Notes: a model not told the origin generated them from the sequence alone. A DNA stretch of 11,280 bases from Rhodanobacteraceae bacterium UBA703 (GCA_002297645.1 DBMH01000111.1:1-11280); one strand, 5' to 3'. Positions 1 through 6,594 are shown, counted from the stretch's first letter. A program made the numbers and translations.

Positions 1-428
1 GGCTGCGCGCCGGCCGCGGCGGTCGTGATCGGATAGACGGCGAAGCCGTACTGCGAGAACACGACCGAATGCGCCGGATCGGCGAAGCACTGCGTCAGCA
101 TCATCAGCAGTTCGTGCGAACCGTTGCCGAGGACGATGCGATCGACGCCGATTCCCCAATGTCGCGCCAGCGCGGCCTTCAGCGCCGCGCCGCGCGGATC
201 CGGATAGCGGAACACGTCCGCCAATGCCGCGCGCATCGCCTCGATCGCGCGCGGACTCGGCCCGAGCGCGTTCTCGTTCGAGCCGAGTTCGGCGATGACC
301 GCGCCGAAGCGCTGCCGCAAGGCCGGCAGGTCGTGTCCGGGATCGTAGGCGCGCAGCGCAGCGGTCGCCGCGTTCGCTAGGCGCGTCGCGTCGAACGGTG
401 CGTCGTCGCACCGGGGACGTGCGGTCAC
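1..428 (-). CDS. hisC: Histidinol-phosphate aminotransferase, N-terminal part (runs off the window)
   Basis: The first 142 codons of a class I/II, PLP-dependent aminotransferase. HisC converts imidazole-acetol phosphate plus glutamate to histidinol phosphate. The paralogue found next to pheA in other gammaproteobacteria can also act on aromatic keto acids, so either role or both is possible. Visible landmarks are YDPGHDL (residues 28-34), LGSNEN (48-53), RYPDP (74-78), GNGSHELL (101-108) and SQYGF (125-129), all typical of HisC. The PLP lysine lies outside the window. The start is GTG at 428-426; it overlaps the pheA stop by four bases (GTGA), which suggests translational coupling. The first 26 residues before YDPGHDL are poorly conserved alanine-rich sequence. 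Family assignment is firm; the exact substrate is inferred. Confidence 0.9.
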   Translation of the reverse strand, partial: MTARPRCDDAPFDATRLANAATAALRAYDPGHDLPALRQRFGAVIAELGSNENALGPSPRAIEAMRAALADVFRYPDPRGAALKAALARHWGIGVDRIVLGNGSHELLMMLTQCFADPAHSVVFSQYGFAVYPITTAAAGAQ

Positions 429-1534
429 GGAACCGCCACCGGGTACGAGCCGAGCACCTTGATCTGCGCGGAGTGCTCCTTCAGCTCGGCCAGCGCGGCC
501 TTCATGGCGTCGTCGTCCACGTGGCCGGCGAGGTCGATGAAGAAACCGTATTCCCACTTCGCCTGGTGGGAGGGGCGCGACTCGATGCGGTTCATGCTGA
601 TGCCGTGCCGCGCGAACGGGCTCAGCACGTTGAACAGTGCGCCGGGCTGGTCCTTGATGAAGACCAGCACCGACGTGCGGTCGTGTCCGGACGGCGGGAA
701 GATCTGGCGGCCGAGCACGAGGAAGCGCGTGGTGTTGTCGGCGTGGTCCTCGATCGACTTCATGATGACCTTCTTGAGGCCGTACACGTGGCCGGCCGAC
801 TCGCCGCCGATCGCCGCCGCGTCGTCCGCGTTGCGTGCCCGGCGTGCGCCTTCGGCATTGCTCGACACCGGGATCTTCTCGACCTTCGGCAGGTTCGAGC
901 GCAGCCATCCGGCGGTCTGCGCGAACGACTGCGGATGCGCGTAGATGCGCTCGATGTCCTCGATGTGCCCGGAACGCGACAGCAGGTACTGGTGCACGCG
1001 CAGCTCGACTTCGCCGCAGATCTTGAGGTTCGAGGTCAGGAACATGTCCAGCGTGACCTGGATCGTGCCCTGCCCGGAATTCTCGACCGGCACGACGCCG
1101 AAGTCCGCGCTGCCGGACTCGACTTCCTGGAACACTTCCTCGATGCTCGCCATCGGCAGGCCGTGCGCGGAGCGTCCGAAGTGCTTCATCACGGCCTGCT
1201 GGCTGAACGTGCCTTCCGGACCGAGGTAGCCGACCTTGAGCGGCTCCTGCTGAGCGAGGCAGGCCGACATGATCTCGCGGAACACGTGCACCAGCACTTC
1301 GTCGCTGAGCGGTCCCTCGTTGCGGTCGACCACCATGCGCAGCACCTGCGCCTCGCGCTCGGGCCGGTAGTAGTCCACCGCAGCGGCGAGCTTGCCCTTG
1401 GCCTTGCCGACCTGCAGCGCATAACCCGCGCGCTCGGCGATCAGGGCCTGGATCTGGCGGTCGATGCCGTCGATGTGCGTGCGCACCTCGCCGAGGTTCG
1501 GCGTCTTCGCGCCGCTGTCGGAGGACTTGCTCAT
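425..1534 (-). CDS. pheA: Bifunctional chorismate mutase / prephenate dehydratase (P-protein)
   Basis: Converts chorismate to prephenate and then to phenylpyruvate, the committed route to phenylalanine, in the cytoplasm. About 369 residues, the usual P-protein length. An AroQ-type helical chorismate mutase domain (about 11-95) carries VGKAK and YRPERE. The prephenate dehydratase domain starts near residue 100 (KVGYLGPEGTF) and ends with the TRF motif at 269-271, whose Thr is catalytic in the family. The C-terminal ACT domain (about 288-369) has GAL (298-300) and ESRP (318-321), the phenylalanine-binding motifs, so feedback inhibition by Phe is expected. I chose ATG at 1534: GGAA at 1547-1544 is a usable ribosome site nine bases upstream, and the start falls four bases after the serA stop. 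A TTG at 1549 would add five residues and overlap serA. The gene overlaps hisC by four bases. Confidence 0.96.
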   Translation of the reverse strand: MSKSSDSGAKTPNLGEVRTHIDGIDRQIQALIAERAGYALQVGKAKGKLAAAVDYYRPEREAQVLRMVVDRNEGPLSDEVLVHVFREIMSACLAQQEPLKVGYLGPEGTFSQQAVMKHFGRSAHGLPMASIEEVFQEVESGSADFGVVPVENSGQGTIQVTLDMFLTSNLKICGEVELRVHQYLLSRSGHIEDIERIYAHPQSFAQTAGWLRSNLPKVEKIPVSSNAEGARRARNADDAAAIGGESAGHVYGLKKVIMKSIEDHADNTTRFLVLGRQIFPPSGHDRTSVLVFIKDQPGALFNVLSPFARHGISMNRIESRPSHQAKWEYGFFIDLAGHVDDDAMKAALAELKEHSAQIKVLGSYPVAVP

Positions 1535-1538
1535 GAGA

Positions 1539-2705
1539 TCAGTTTCCAATGACTCGTACGGAAAGGATGCCCTCGATCGCCGCGATCGCCGCGACCAGCG
1601 ACGCGGGCACCGGCGAATCGGTGTCGATCAGGCTGTAGGCGAGTTCGCCGCGCGAGGCGTTGTGCATCTGCGCGATGTTGACGCCGGCCTCGCCGAGTAC
1701 GTGCGAGAGCTGGCCGATCATGTTCGGCCGGTTGCTGTTGGCGATGCAGATGCGCGCCACGCCGACGCGCGCCATGCGCGTTTCGGGGAAGTTCACCGAA
1801 TTGCGCACGTTGCCGTGTTCGAGGAAGTCGCGCAGTTGGTCGACGACCATGAGCGCGCAGTTCTCCTCGGCCTCGCCCGTCGACGCGCCGAGGTGCGGCA
1901 ACGCGATCACGCGCGGGTTCGCGAGCAGGTCGCCGTCCGGGAAATCCGACACGTAGCGGCCGATGCGACCCTCGGCGAGCCCCTTGCGCAACGCGGCTGC
2001 ATCGACGATGCCTTCGCGCGCGAAATTCAGCAGCACCAGGCCGGGGCGCACGACCTCCAGCGCCTGCGCGCCGAACACACCGCGCGTCTTGTCGTTCAGC
2101 GGCACGTGGAAACTGAGGTAGTCGGCACTCGCGTACAGTTCGTTGAGCGAACCGGCCTTCGCCACCTCGGACGACAGGGCCCAGGCACCGTCGACCGTCA
2201 TGTGCGGATCGAAGCCGACCACGCGCATGCCGAGCGCGTACGCCGCGTTGGCGACCTTGACGCCGATCGCGCCGAGGCCGACCACGCCGAGCGTCTTGCC
2301 GGCAAGTTCGCTGCCGACGAAGCGCTTCTTCTCGGCCTCGACCTTGTGGTGCAGGTCGTCGCCCGGTTCGAGGCCGCGCACGAAACCGAGCGCATCGGCG
2401 ATGTTGCGCGCGGCGAGCAGCATGCCGGCGACGACGAGTTCCTTGACCGCGTTCGCGTTCGCACCCGGCGCGTTGAACACCGGCACGCCGCGCGTGGAGA
2501 GTTCGGCGACCGGGATGTTGTTGGTGCCCGCGCCGGCGCGCGCGATCGCCTTCACGCTGGCCGCGATCGGCGTCTTGTGCATGTCGGCCGAGCGCACCAG
2601 CACGGCGTCCGGCTCGGCGACTTCGTTCGCCGTGGAATACAGCGTCGCCGGCAGTCGATCGAGGCCGTTGCGCGAGATGTTGTTGAGCGTCTGGATCTTG
2701 AACAT
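1539..2705 (-). CDS. serA: D-3-phosphoglycerate dehydrogenase, short ACT-domain form
   Basis: NAD-dependent oxidation of 3-phosphoglycerate to 3-phosphohydroxypyruvate, the first step of serine synthesis, feeding SerC just upstream. 388 residues. The substrate-binding half is split around a Rossmann domain with GLGAIG at 143-148. The catalytic Arg is R230 (NFAREG) and the catalytic His is H271 (LPHLGAST). The position that is a catalytic Glu in E. coli SerA reads SDFPDGD (253-259) here, with no Glu. A C-terminal ACT domain (about 315-388) probably gives control by serine or another amino acid. This compact architecture matches a distinct PGDH-like subgroup rather than the 410-residue E. coli type. 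The start is ATG at 2705, but no Shine-Dalgarno sequence precedes it; a pyrimidine-rich heptad array does. It lies 79 bases after serC and 4 bases before pheA. Function is probable from family and context. Confidence 0.93.
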   Translation of the reverse strand: MFKIQTLNNISRNGLDRLPATLYSTANEVAEPDAVLVRSADMHKTPIAASVKAIARAGAGTNNIPVAELSTRGVPVFNAPGANANAVKELVVAGMLLAARNIADALGFVRGLEPGDDLHHKVEAEKKRFVGSELAGKTLGVVGLGAIGVKVANAAYALGMRVVGFDPHMTVDGAWALSSEVAKAGSLNELYASADYLSFHVPLNDKTRGVFGAQALEVVRPGLVLLNFAREGIVDAAALRKGLAEGRIGRYVSDFPDGDLLANPRVIALPHLGASTGEAEENCALMVVDQLRDFLEHGNVRNSVNFPETRMARVGVARICIANSNRPNMIGQLSHVLGEAGVNIAQMHNASRGELAYSLIDTDSPVPASLVAAIAAIEGILSVRVIGN

Positions 2706-2713
2706 GGGAAGGC

Positions 2714-2741
2714 CGGGATTGGGGATTGGGGAGTCGGAAAA
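2714..2741 (-). repeat. Degenerate 7-bp tandem array in the serA leader
   Basis: On the plus strand the units read CGGGATT, GGGGATT, GGGGAGT and CGGAAAA, exact period seven, ending eight bases before the serA start codon. On the serA transcript this is a C-rich tract (AATCCCC type) standing where a Shine-Dalgarno sequence would normally be. Related units occur in front of phoU and, weakly, serC. I recall similar GGGATTC/GGGATTG arrays in Xanthomonadaceae intergenic regions, but cannot check that here. Confidence 0.7.
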
Positions 2742-2752
2742 CGTCGCCTCGC

Positions 2753-2774
2753 CGCCCCGGCGTGCACCGGGGCG
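2753..2774 (-). promoter_or_regulatory. GC-rich hairpin between serC and serA
   Basis: Perfect 8-bp arms (CGCCCCGG at 2753-2760 and CCGGGGCG at 2767-2774) around a 6-base loop, ten bases after the serC stop on the minus strand. A TTTT run follows about eight bases later, too far for a classical intrinsic terminator. It could be a partial terminator or a 3'-end stabiliser that sets serC/serA ratios. The structure is seen; the function is inferred. Confidence 0.5.
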
Positions 2775-2784
2775 TGCCGGCCGC

Positions 2785-3864
2785 CTATCCGTTGCGTCGC
2801 GCGAAGTCCTTCATGAAATCGACCAGCGCGTGCACGCCTTCGAGCGGCATCGCGTTGTAGATCGACGCGCGCATGCCGCCGACCGAACGATGCCCCTTCA
2901 GCGCGAGCAGGCCCGCCTTCTCCGCCTCTTTCAGGAACGGCGCGTCGAGTTCCTCGCGCGGCAGCGTGAAGGGCACGTTCATCCACGAACGCGCGGACGT
3001 CTCGACCGGATTCCTGTAGTAGCCGGACCCGTCGATGTAGCCGTACAGCCATTCCGCCTTGGCGCGGTTGCGCTCGGCCATTGCGGCGACGCCGCCCTGC
3101 GCCTTGACCCACTTGAACACGAGGCCGGCGAGATACCAGCCCCAGGTGTTCGGCGTGTTCAGCATCGAACCCTGCGCGGCGTGCTCGGCGTAGTTGAAGA
3201 TCTTCGGAATGTCCTTCGGGCAGCGATCGAGCAGGTCGTCGCGCACGATCATCACGACGAAGCCTGCGGGACCGATGTTCTTCTGCGCGCCGGCGTAGAG
3301 CAGCGCGTACTTCGACACGTCGAGCGGACGCGACAGGATCGTCGAGGACACATCGCCGATCAGCGGCACGCCGCCGACGTCCGGAATGTCGTGGAACTCG
3401 ACGCCGCGGATCGTCTCGTTCGGCGTCACGTGCACATAGGCCGCGTGCGCGTCCAGATCCCAGCCGGCGCGCGGCGGCACGCGGTCGTAGTTCGTCGCCG
3501 ACGACGTCGCGGCGATGCGCACGTTCGCGATCGGCTGGGCCTCCTTGGCCGCCTTCTCGCCCCAGTCGCCGGTCAGTACATAGTCGACGGCCCGCCCGCG
3601 GGCAAAGTTCATCGGGATCTGAGCGAAATGCTGCGTCGCGCCACCCTGCAGGAACAGCACCTTGTAGTTCGACGGAATCGAAAGCAGGTCGCGCAGGTCG
3701 CGCTCGGCCTCCTCGGCCAGCGCGATGAATTCCTTGCCGCGATGGCTGATTTCCATCACGGAGGCGCGTGCGCCGTCCCATTCGAGCAGTTCGGCCTGGG
3801 CCTGGCGCAGCACGTCTTCCGGCAGCGCGGCCGGGCCGGCGCTGAAGTTGTATTCGCGACTCAC
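2785..3864 (-). CDS. serC: Phosphoserine aminotransferase
   Basis: PLP-dependent transfer of an amino group from glutamate to 3-phosphohydroxypyruvate, giving O-phosphoserine; the same enzyme also serves pyridoxal phosphate synthesis (4-phosphohydroxythreonine). 359 residues, the normal length. N-terminal NFSAGPA (6-12), FLQGGATQ (71-78), TGDWGEKA (98-105), VTPNETIRG (146-154) and the PLP lysine K195 in AGAQKNIGPAG are all present, as is the C-terminal HRSVGGMRASIYN (325-337). The start is GTG at 3864 with a strong AGGAG at 3875-3871, six bases away. It is the first gene of the serC-serA-pheA-hisC operon, behind a sigma70-like promoter. Nothing is missing. Confidence 0.97.
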   Translation of the reverse strand: MSREYNFSAGPAALPEDVLRQAQAELLEWDGARASVMEISHRGKEFIALAEEAERDLRDLLSIPSNYKVLFLQGGATQHFAQIPMNFARGRAVDYVLTGDWGEKAAKEAQPIANVRIAATSSATNYDRVPPRAGWDLDAHAAYVHVTPNETIRGVEFHDIPDVGGVPLIGDVSSTILSRPLDVSKYALLYAGAQKNIGPAGFVVMIVRDDLLDRCPKDIPKIFNYAEHAAQGSMLNTPNTWGWYLAGLVFKWVKAQGGVAAMAERNRAKAEWLYGYIDGSGYYRNPVETSARSWMNVPFTLPREELDAPFLKEAEKAGLLALKGHRSVGGMRASIYNAMPLEGVHALVDFMKDFARRNG

Positions 3865-3870
3865 TCGACA

Positions 3871-3875
3871 CTCCT
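3871..3875 (-). promoter_or_regulatory. Ribosome binding site of serC
   Basis: AGGAG on the minus strand, six bases before GTG at 3864. It supports the GTG start and contrasts with the missing site in front of serA. Confidence 0.75.
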
Positions 3876-3879
3876 GGTT

Positions 3880-3900
3880 CGGGATGGGGAAAGCGATGGG
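3880..3900 (-). repeat. Weak heptad-like sequence in the serC leader
   Basis: Plus-strand units CGGGATG, GGGAAAG and CGATGGG resemble, with more mismatches, the arrays before serA and phoU. Here they lie 5' of the Shine-Dalgarno sequence rather than replacing it. This is only suggestive. Confidence 0.3.
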
Positions 3901-3909
3901 CTCGACCCC

Positions 3910-3937
3910 ATTATGCCGCGCCGCAACAGACCCGCAA
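3910..3937 (-). promoter_or_regulatory. Sigma70-like promoter of the serC operon
   Basis: On the minus strand a -10 element CATAAT (3915-3910, five of six consensus bases) follows TTGCGG (3937-3932, first three consensus bases) at a 16-base spacing. Transcription would start near 3903, giving a leader of roughly 40 bases with the ribosome site at its end. It is the only good -10 I see in this gap. Confidence 0.55.
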
Positions 3938-4024
3938 CCGGCCTGTCATGAAGCCCGCGGCGCGATGCCCCGGCGGCCCCCTCGGATCACGGTAGACGGG
4001 GCTGCCGATGCCGCGAAATCATTT

Positions 4025-4050
4025 CCGCTCATGAGCGGTCTGACAGACCG
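4025..4050. promoter_or_regulatory. Two overlapping palindromes upstream of msrP
   Basis: CCGCTCATGAGCGG (4025-4038) is a perfect 14-bp palindrome. CGGTCTG (4036-4042) and CAGACCG (4044-4050) are perfect 7-bp arms around one base. The two share bases 4036-4038, so as RNA they compete and as DNA they could be adjacent operator sites. They end 21 bases before the msrP start. Symmetry is seen; an operator or switch role is inferred. Confidence 0.5.
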
Positions 4051-4071
4051 GAACACGAACAGGCACTCCCC

Positions 4072-5058
4072 ATGCTGATCCGCCGCCCGCCCGACATCCC
4101 GCCATCCGAGATCACCTCAGAAAGCGTCTACCAGCGCCGGCGCGAACTGCTGAAGGGCCTGGCCGTCGCCGTGCCGGCTCTGCTCGCCGGTTGCGGGCGT
4201 GGACAGGACGCGGGTGCGACCACGGCTCCGGCTGCGATGCCGCCGGAACTCCCGGTCGCGCGGCGCGGGGAATACACGCTGCCGGATGCGCAGACGAGCT
4301 GGCAGGACGCCACGCACTACAACAACTACTACGAGTTCGGCACGGACAAGGACGACCCGGCGAAGCACTCCGGCCGCTTCGAATCGCAACCGTGGACGGT
4401 CGAAGTCGCCGGCCAGGCCGAGGTCACCGGCCGCTTCACGCTCGAAGACATCCTGAAGCCCCATGCCCTCGAGGAGCGCGTCTACCGCATGCGCTGCGTC
4501 GAGGCCTGGTCGATGGTCATTCCCTGGGTCGGCATTCCGCTCGGCGCCGTGCTGAAGCGTTTCAAGCCGACGTCGGACGCGAAGTACGTCGCCTTCACGA
4601 CGGTGGAGCGTCCCGCGCAGATGCCCGGCCTGTCCTATCCGGTGCTCGACTGGCCGTATCGCGAAGGCCTGCGCCTCGACGAGGCGATGCACCCGCTGAC
4701 CCTGCTCGCGGTGGGTCTCTACGGCCGCGCCCTGCCGAACCAGAACGGCGCACCGCTGCGGCTGGTCGTGCCGTGGAAGTACGGCTTTAAGGGCATCAAG
4801 TCGATCGTGCGCATCGAATTCGCGACACACCAGCCGAAGACCGCCTGGAACCAGTCCGCACCGAACGAATACGGCTTCTATTCGAACGTGAATCCGGACG
4901 TGAACCATCCGCGCTGGAGCCAGGCGACGGAGCGCCGCATCGCCGGCAGCGGCGGCTTCAACCTGCTCGGCAACCGCATCGCGACGCTGCCGTTCAACGG
5001 CTATGCGGAACAGGTCGCCGCGCTCTACGCGGGCATGGACCTGCGGCGGAACTTCTGA
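4072..5058 (+). CDS. msrP: Periplasmic methionine-sulfoxide reductase catalytic subunit, Tat-exported, probable lipoprotein
   Basis: Molybdopterin enzyme (formerly YedY) that reduces methionine sulfoxide in envelope proteins, with electrons from MsrQ. 328 residues, close to the 334 of E. coli. A twin-arginine motif RRELLK (23-28) precedes a short hydrophobic stretch. YNNYYEFG (84-91) and RMRCVEAWSM follow; C142 is the family's molybdenum ligand. LRLDEAMHPLTLL and VPWKYGFKGIKSI are further cofactor-binding blocks, and the end (AALYAGMDLRRNF) matches the family. Unusually, LAGC at 38-41 is a perfect lipobox, so the mature protein may be lipid-anchored at C41 rather than soluble. ATG at 4072 has only a weak AGG upstream; the N-terminal SEITSESVY matches homologues, supporting this start. 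msrQ follows after two bases. Confidence 0.96.
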   Translation: MLIRRPPDIPPSEITSESVYQRRRELLKGLAVAVPALLAGCGRGQDAGATTAPAAMPPELPVARRGEYTLPDAQTSWQDATHYNNYYEFGTDKDDPAKHSGRFESQPWTVEVAGQAEVTGRFTLEDILKPHALEERVYRMRCVEAWSMVIPWVGIPLGAVLKRFKPTSDAKYVAFTTVERPAQMPGLSYPVLDWPYREGLRLDEAMHPLTLLAVGLYGRALPNQNGAPLRLVVPWKYGFKGIKSIVRIEFATHQPKTAWNQSAPNEYGFYSNVNPDVNHPRWSQATERRIAGSGGFNLLGNRIATLPFNGYAEQVAALYAGMDLRRNF

Positions 5059-5060
5059 CG

Positions 5061-5756
5061 ATGCGAGAGGCTGCCGCCACGCGCGCACCGCCCGTCCGCG
5101 CGCGCTTCGACCGCATCGCCGCGAGCAAATCGCTGGTGTTCGCGCTGTGCCTGCTGCCGCTGACCTGGCTCGCCTGGGACACGCTGCACGGCCGGCTCGG
5201 CACCGACCCCGTGGCGCGGCTCGAGCACCGCACCGGCATCTGGGCATTGCGCCTGCTGCTGGCGACGCTGGCGATCACACCGCTGCGCCTGCTGACGAAG
5301 TGGCACTGGTCCACGCGCTATCGGCGCATGCTCGGCCTGTTCGCGTTCTTCTACGCCAGCGTGCACCTGACGATCTACCTCGTGATCGATCTCGGCGGCT
5401 TCTGGTCGCAGATCTTCGGCGAGATCGCCAAGAAGCCCTACATCACGGTCGGCTTCGCCGCGTGGCTGATGATGATCCCGCTCGCGGTCACCTCGACGAA
5501 GGCGATGATGCGGCGCCTGGGGCCGAACTGGCTGCGGCTGCATCGCCTCGTCTATGCGATCGGCCTGTGCGGCGCGCTGCACTTCCTGTGGCTGGTCAAG
5601 TCCGGCAACACGATCGCGGTGCGCGAACCGGTGATCTATCTCGCCGTCCTGCTCGCCCTGCTCGCGCTGCGGGTACCGGGATGGCTTCGCCGCTGGCGAA
5701 GCGCGGACGTGCGCCGTCCGGCCCCCACGAAGACGCTGCGCTCGGGCAAGGCCTGA
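5061..5756 (+). CDS. msrQ: Heme-binding membrane subunit of the MsrPQ system
   Basis: Inner-membrane b-type cytochrome (formerly YedZ, ferric-reductase-like fold) that passes electrons from the quinone pool or a cytosolic flavin reductase to periplasmic MsrP. 231 residues, slightly longer than E. coli at 211 because of a polar N-terminal arm (1-22) and a basic C-terminal tail (about 207-231). About six hydrophobic segments are visible. Candidate heme-ligand histidines are H102 (YASVHLTIY), H161 (LRLHRLVY) and H174 (ALHFLW), in the spacing known from the family. The start is ATG at 5061, two bases after the msrP stop, so the two are surely co-transcribed and probably translationally coupled. 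It converges on the FHA gene with a 16-base gap and no clear terminator. Confidence 0.94.
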   Translation: MREAAATRAPPVRARFDRIAASKSLVFALCLLPLTWLAWDTLHGRLGTDPVARLEHRTGIWALRLLLATLAITPLRLLTKWHWSTRYRRMLGLFAFFYASVHLTIYLVIDLGGFWSQIFGEIAKKPYITVGFAAWLMMIPLAVTSTKAMMRRLGPNWLRLHRLVYAIGLCGALHFLWLVKSGNTIAVREPVIYLAVLLALLALRVPGWLRRWRSADVRRPAPTKTLRSGKA

Positions 5757-5772
5757 CGGCGGCGCCCGTCGT

Positions 5773-6594
5773 TCAACCGCCGGAACCGCGCCAGATCACC
5801 CAGGCGATCGCCGCCGCGATCACCGCGGCAGCGCCGATCAGCCACCAGATGCCACCGGAAGACTCCGTCGGCTGGCGCGTCGCCTCGTCCGCGGAGTCGC
5901 CCTCCTCGTCGCCCCGCCCGAATTCCGCCGGGGTGCCGTGGCCGCGCAGCGGCAGGCCGGGCGCTTCGACGATGAAATGGCTGCGCTCGAAGGCGACCTG
6001 ATCGCCGGGATGGAGCACGGCACTGTGCACGCGCACGCCATTGACGAAGGCATCGCGGCCAGCGGCGCAACGCAGGTAGATCGAGCGTGCCGAATGTTCG
6101 ACCGTGGCGTGGCGCGGGGCGATCCTCGCCTCGTCCAGTACCAGCCCGCAGTCGTGGCCATTGCCGATGCTCAGGCGGCGGTCGACGGCGATGGTCTTGC
6201 CGTAGTGGCTCCCGGAAACGCCCCGCAGGATCACGCGCGGCGGCTGCGACGGCGCGACCGCCTCGGCCGCCGGATCGGTTTCCGGCGGCACGACCGTGGC
6301 GACGAGGTCGTCGCGGTCCGCCTTCAATGCGATGGTGACCTGGCCCAGGCAGAGAATGTCGCCGCTGCGCAGCAGCGCCTTCTCGCGCACGGGACGCGCG
6401 TTCACATGCGTGCGCGCCTGCGGATCGAGCACCTCGAGGACGGTGCCGCGCGCATCGACGATCAGGCGGGCGTGGTGCGCGGAAACGTCGCGCGCGTTCA
6501 AGACGAAGGTGTTGCCGGCGGCGTGGCCCAGGCTGACCGCCCCCTCTTCCATGACGAAGTCGGCGTGTTCGCCGTTGCCGAAACTGAGTCGCAT
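5773..6594 (-). CDS. Tandem FHA-domain protein with C-terminal membrane anchor
   Basis: 273 residues: FHA domain one (about 1-92), a proline/acid-rich linker (93-118), FHA domain two (about 119-212), an acidic low-complexity stretch (about 220-246) and one hydrophobic helix (249-268) rich in Trp, Ala and Ile, with a five-residue tail. This is the pattern of a tail-anchored protein whose FHA domains face the cytoplasm. FHA domains usually bind phosphothreonine peptides through Gly-Arg, Ser-x-x-His and Asn motifs. Domain one has G23-H24 in place of GR, but keeps S38/H41 and N65. Domain two has G144-N145 and A159 in place of the Ser, with H162 and N185 kept. Both lack the phosphate-gripping Arg, so binding may be phospho-independent. 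No kinase or phosphatase gene is adjacent. The start has no good Shine-Dalgarno site; it is chosen because the first FHA strand begins there. The cellular role is unknown. Confidence 0.85.
   Translation of the reverse strand: MRLSFGNGEHADFVMEEGAVSLGHAAGNTFVLNARDVSAHHARLIVDARGTVLEVLDPQARTHVNARPVREKALLRSGDILCLGQVTIALKADRDDLVATVVPPETDPAAEAVAPSQPPRVILRGVSGSHYGKTIAVDRRLSIGNGHDCGLVLDEARIAPRHATVEHSARSIYLRCAAGRDAFVNGVRVHSAVLHPGDQVAFERSHFIVEAPGLPLRGHGTPAEFGRGDEEGDSADEATRQPTESSGGIWWLIGAAAVIAAAIAWVIWRGSGG

Noticed and set aside
1535..1549. TTG at 1549 as the pheA start
   Set aside because: It overlaps serA by eleven bases and adds five unconserved residues; ATG at 1534 has GGAA at suitable spacing.
398..2816. 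Two long plus-strand frames (398-1552 and 1464-2816) opposite pheA and serA
   Set aside because: Low-complexity Arg/Val/His-rich products with no motif, fully explained by the third-position GC of the minus-strand genes.
2143..3951. 602-codon open frame on the plus strand, antisense to serC and part of serA
   Set aside because: It mirrors clear genes on the other strand, its product is Arg/Ala/His-rich without any domain, and such open antisense frames are expected in GC-rich codon usage.
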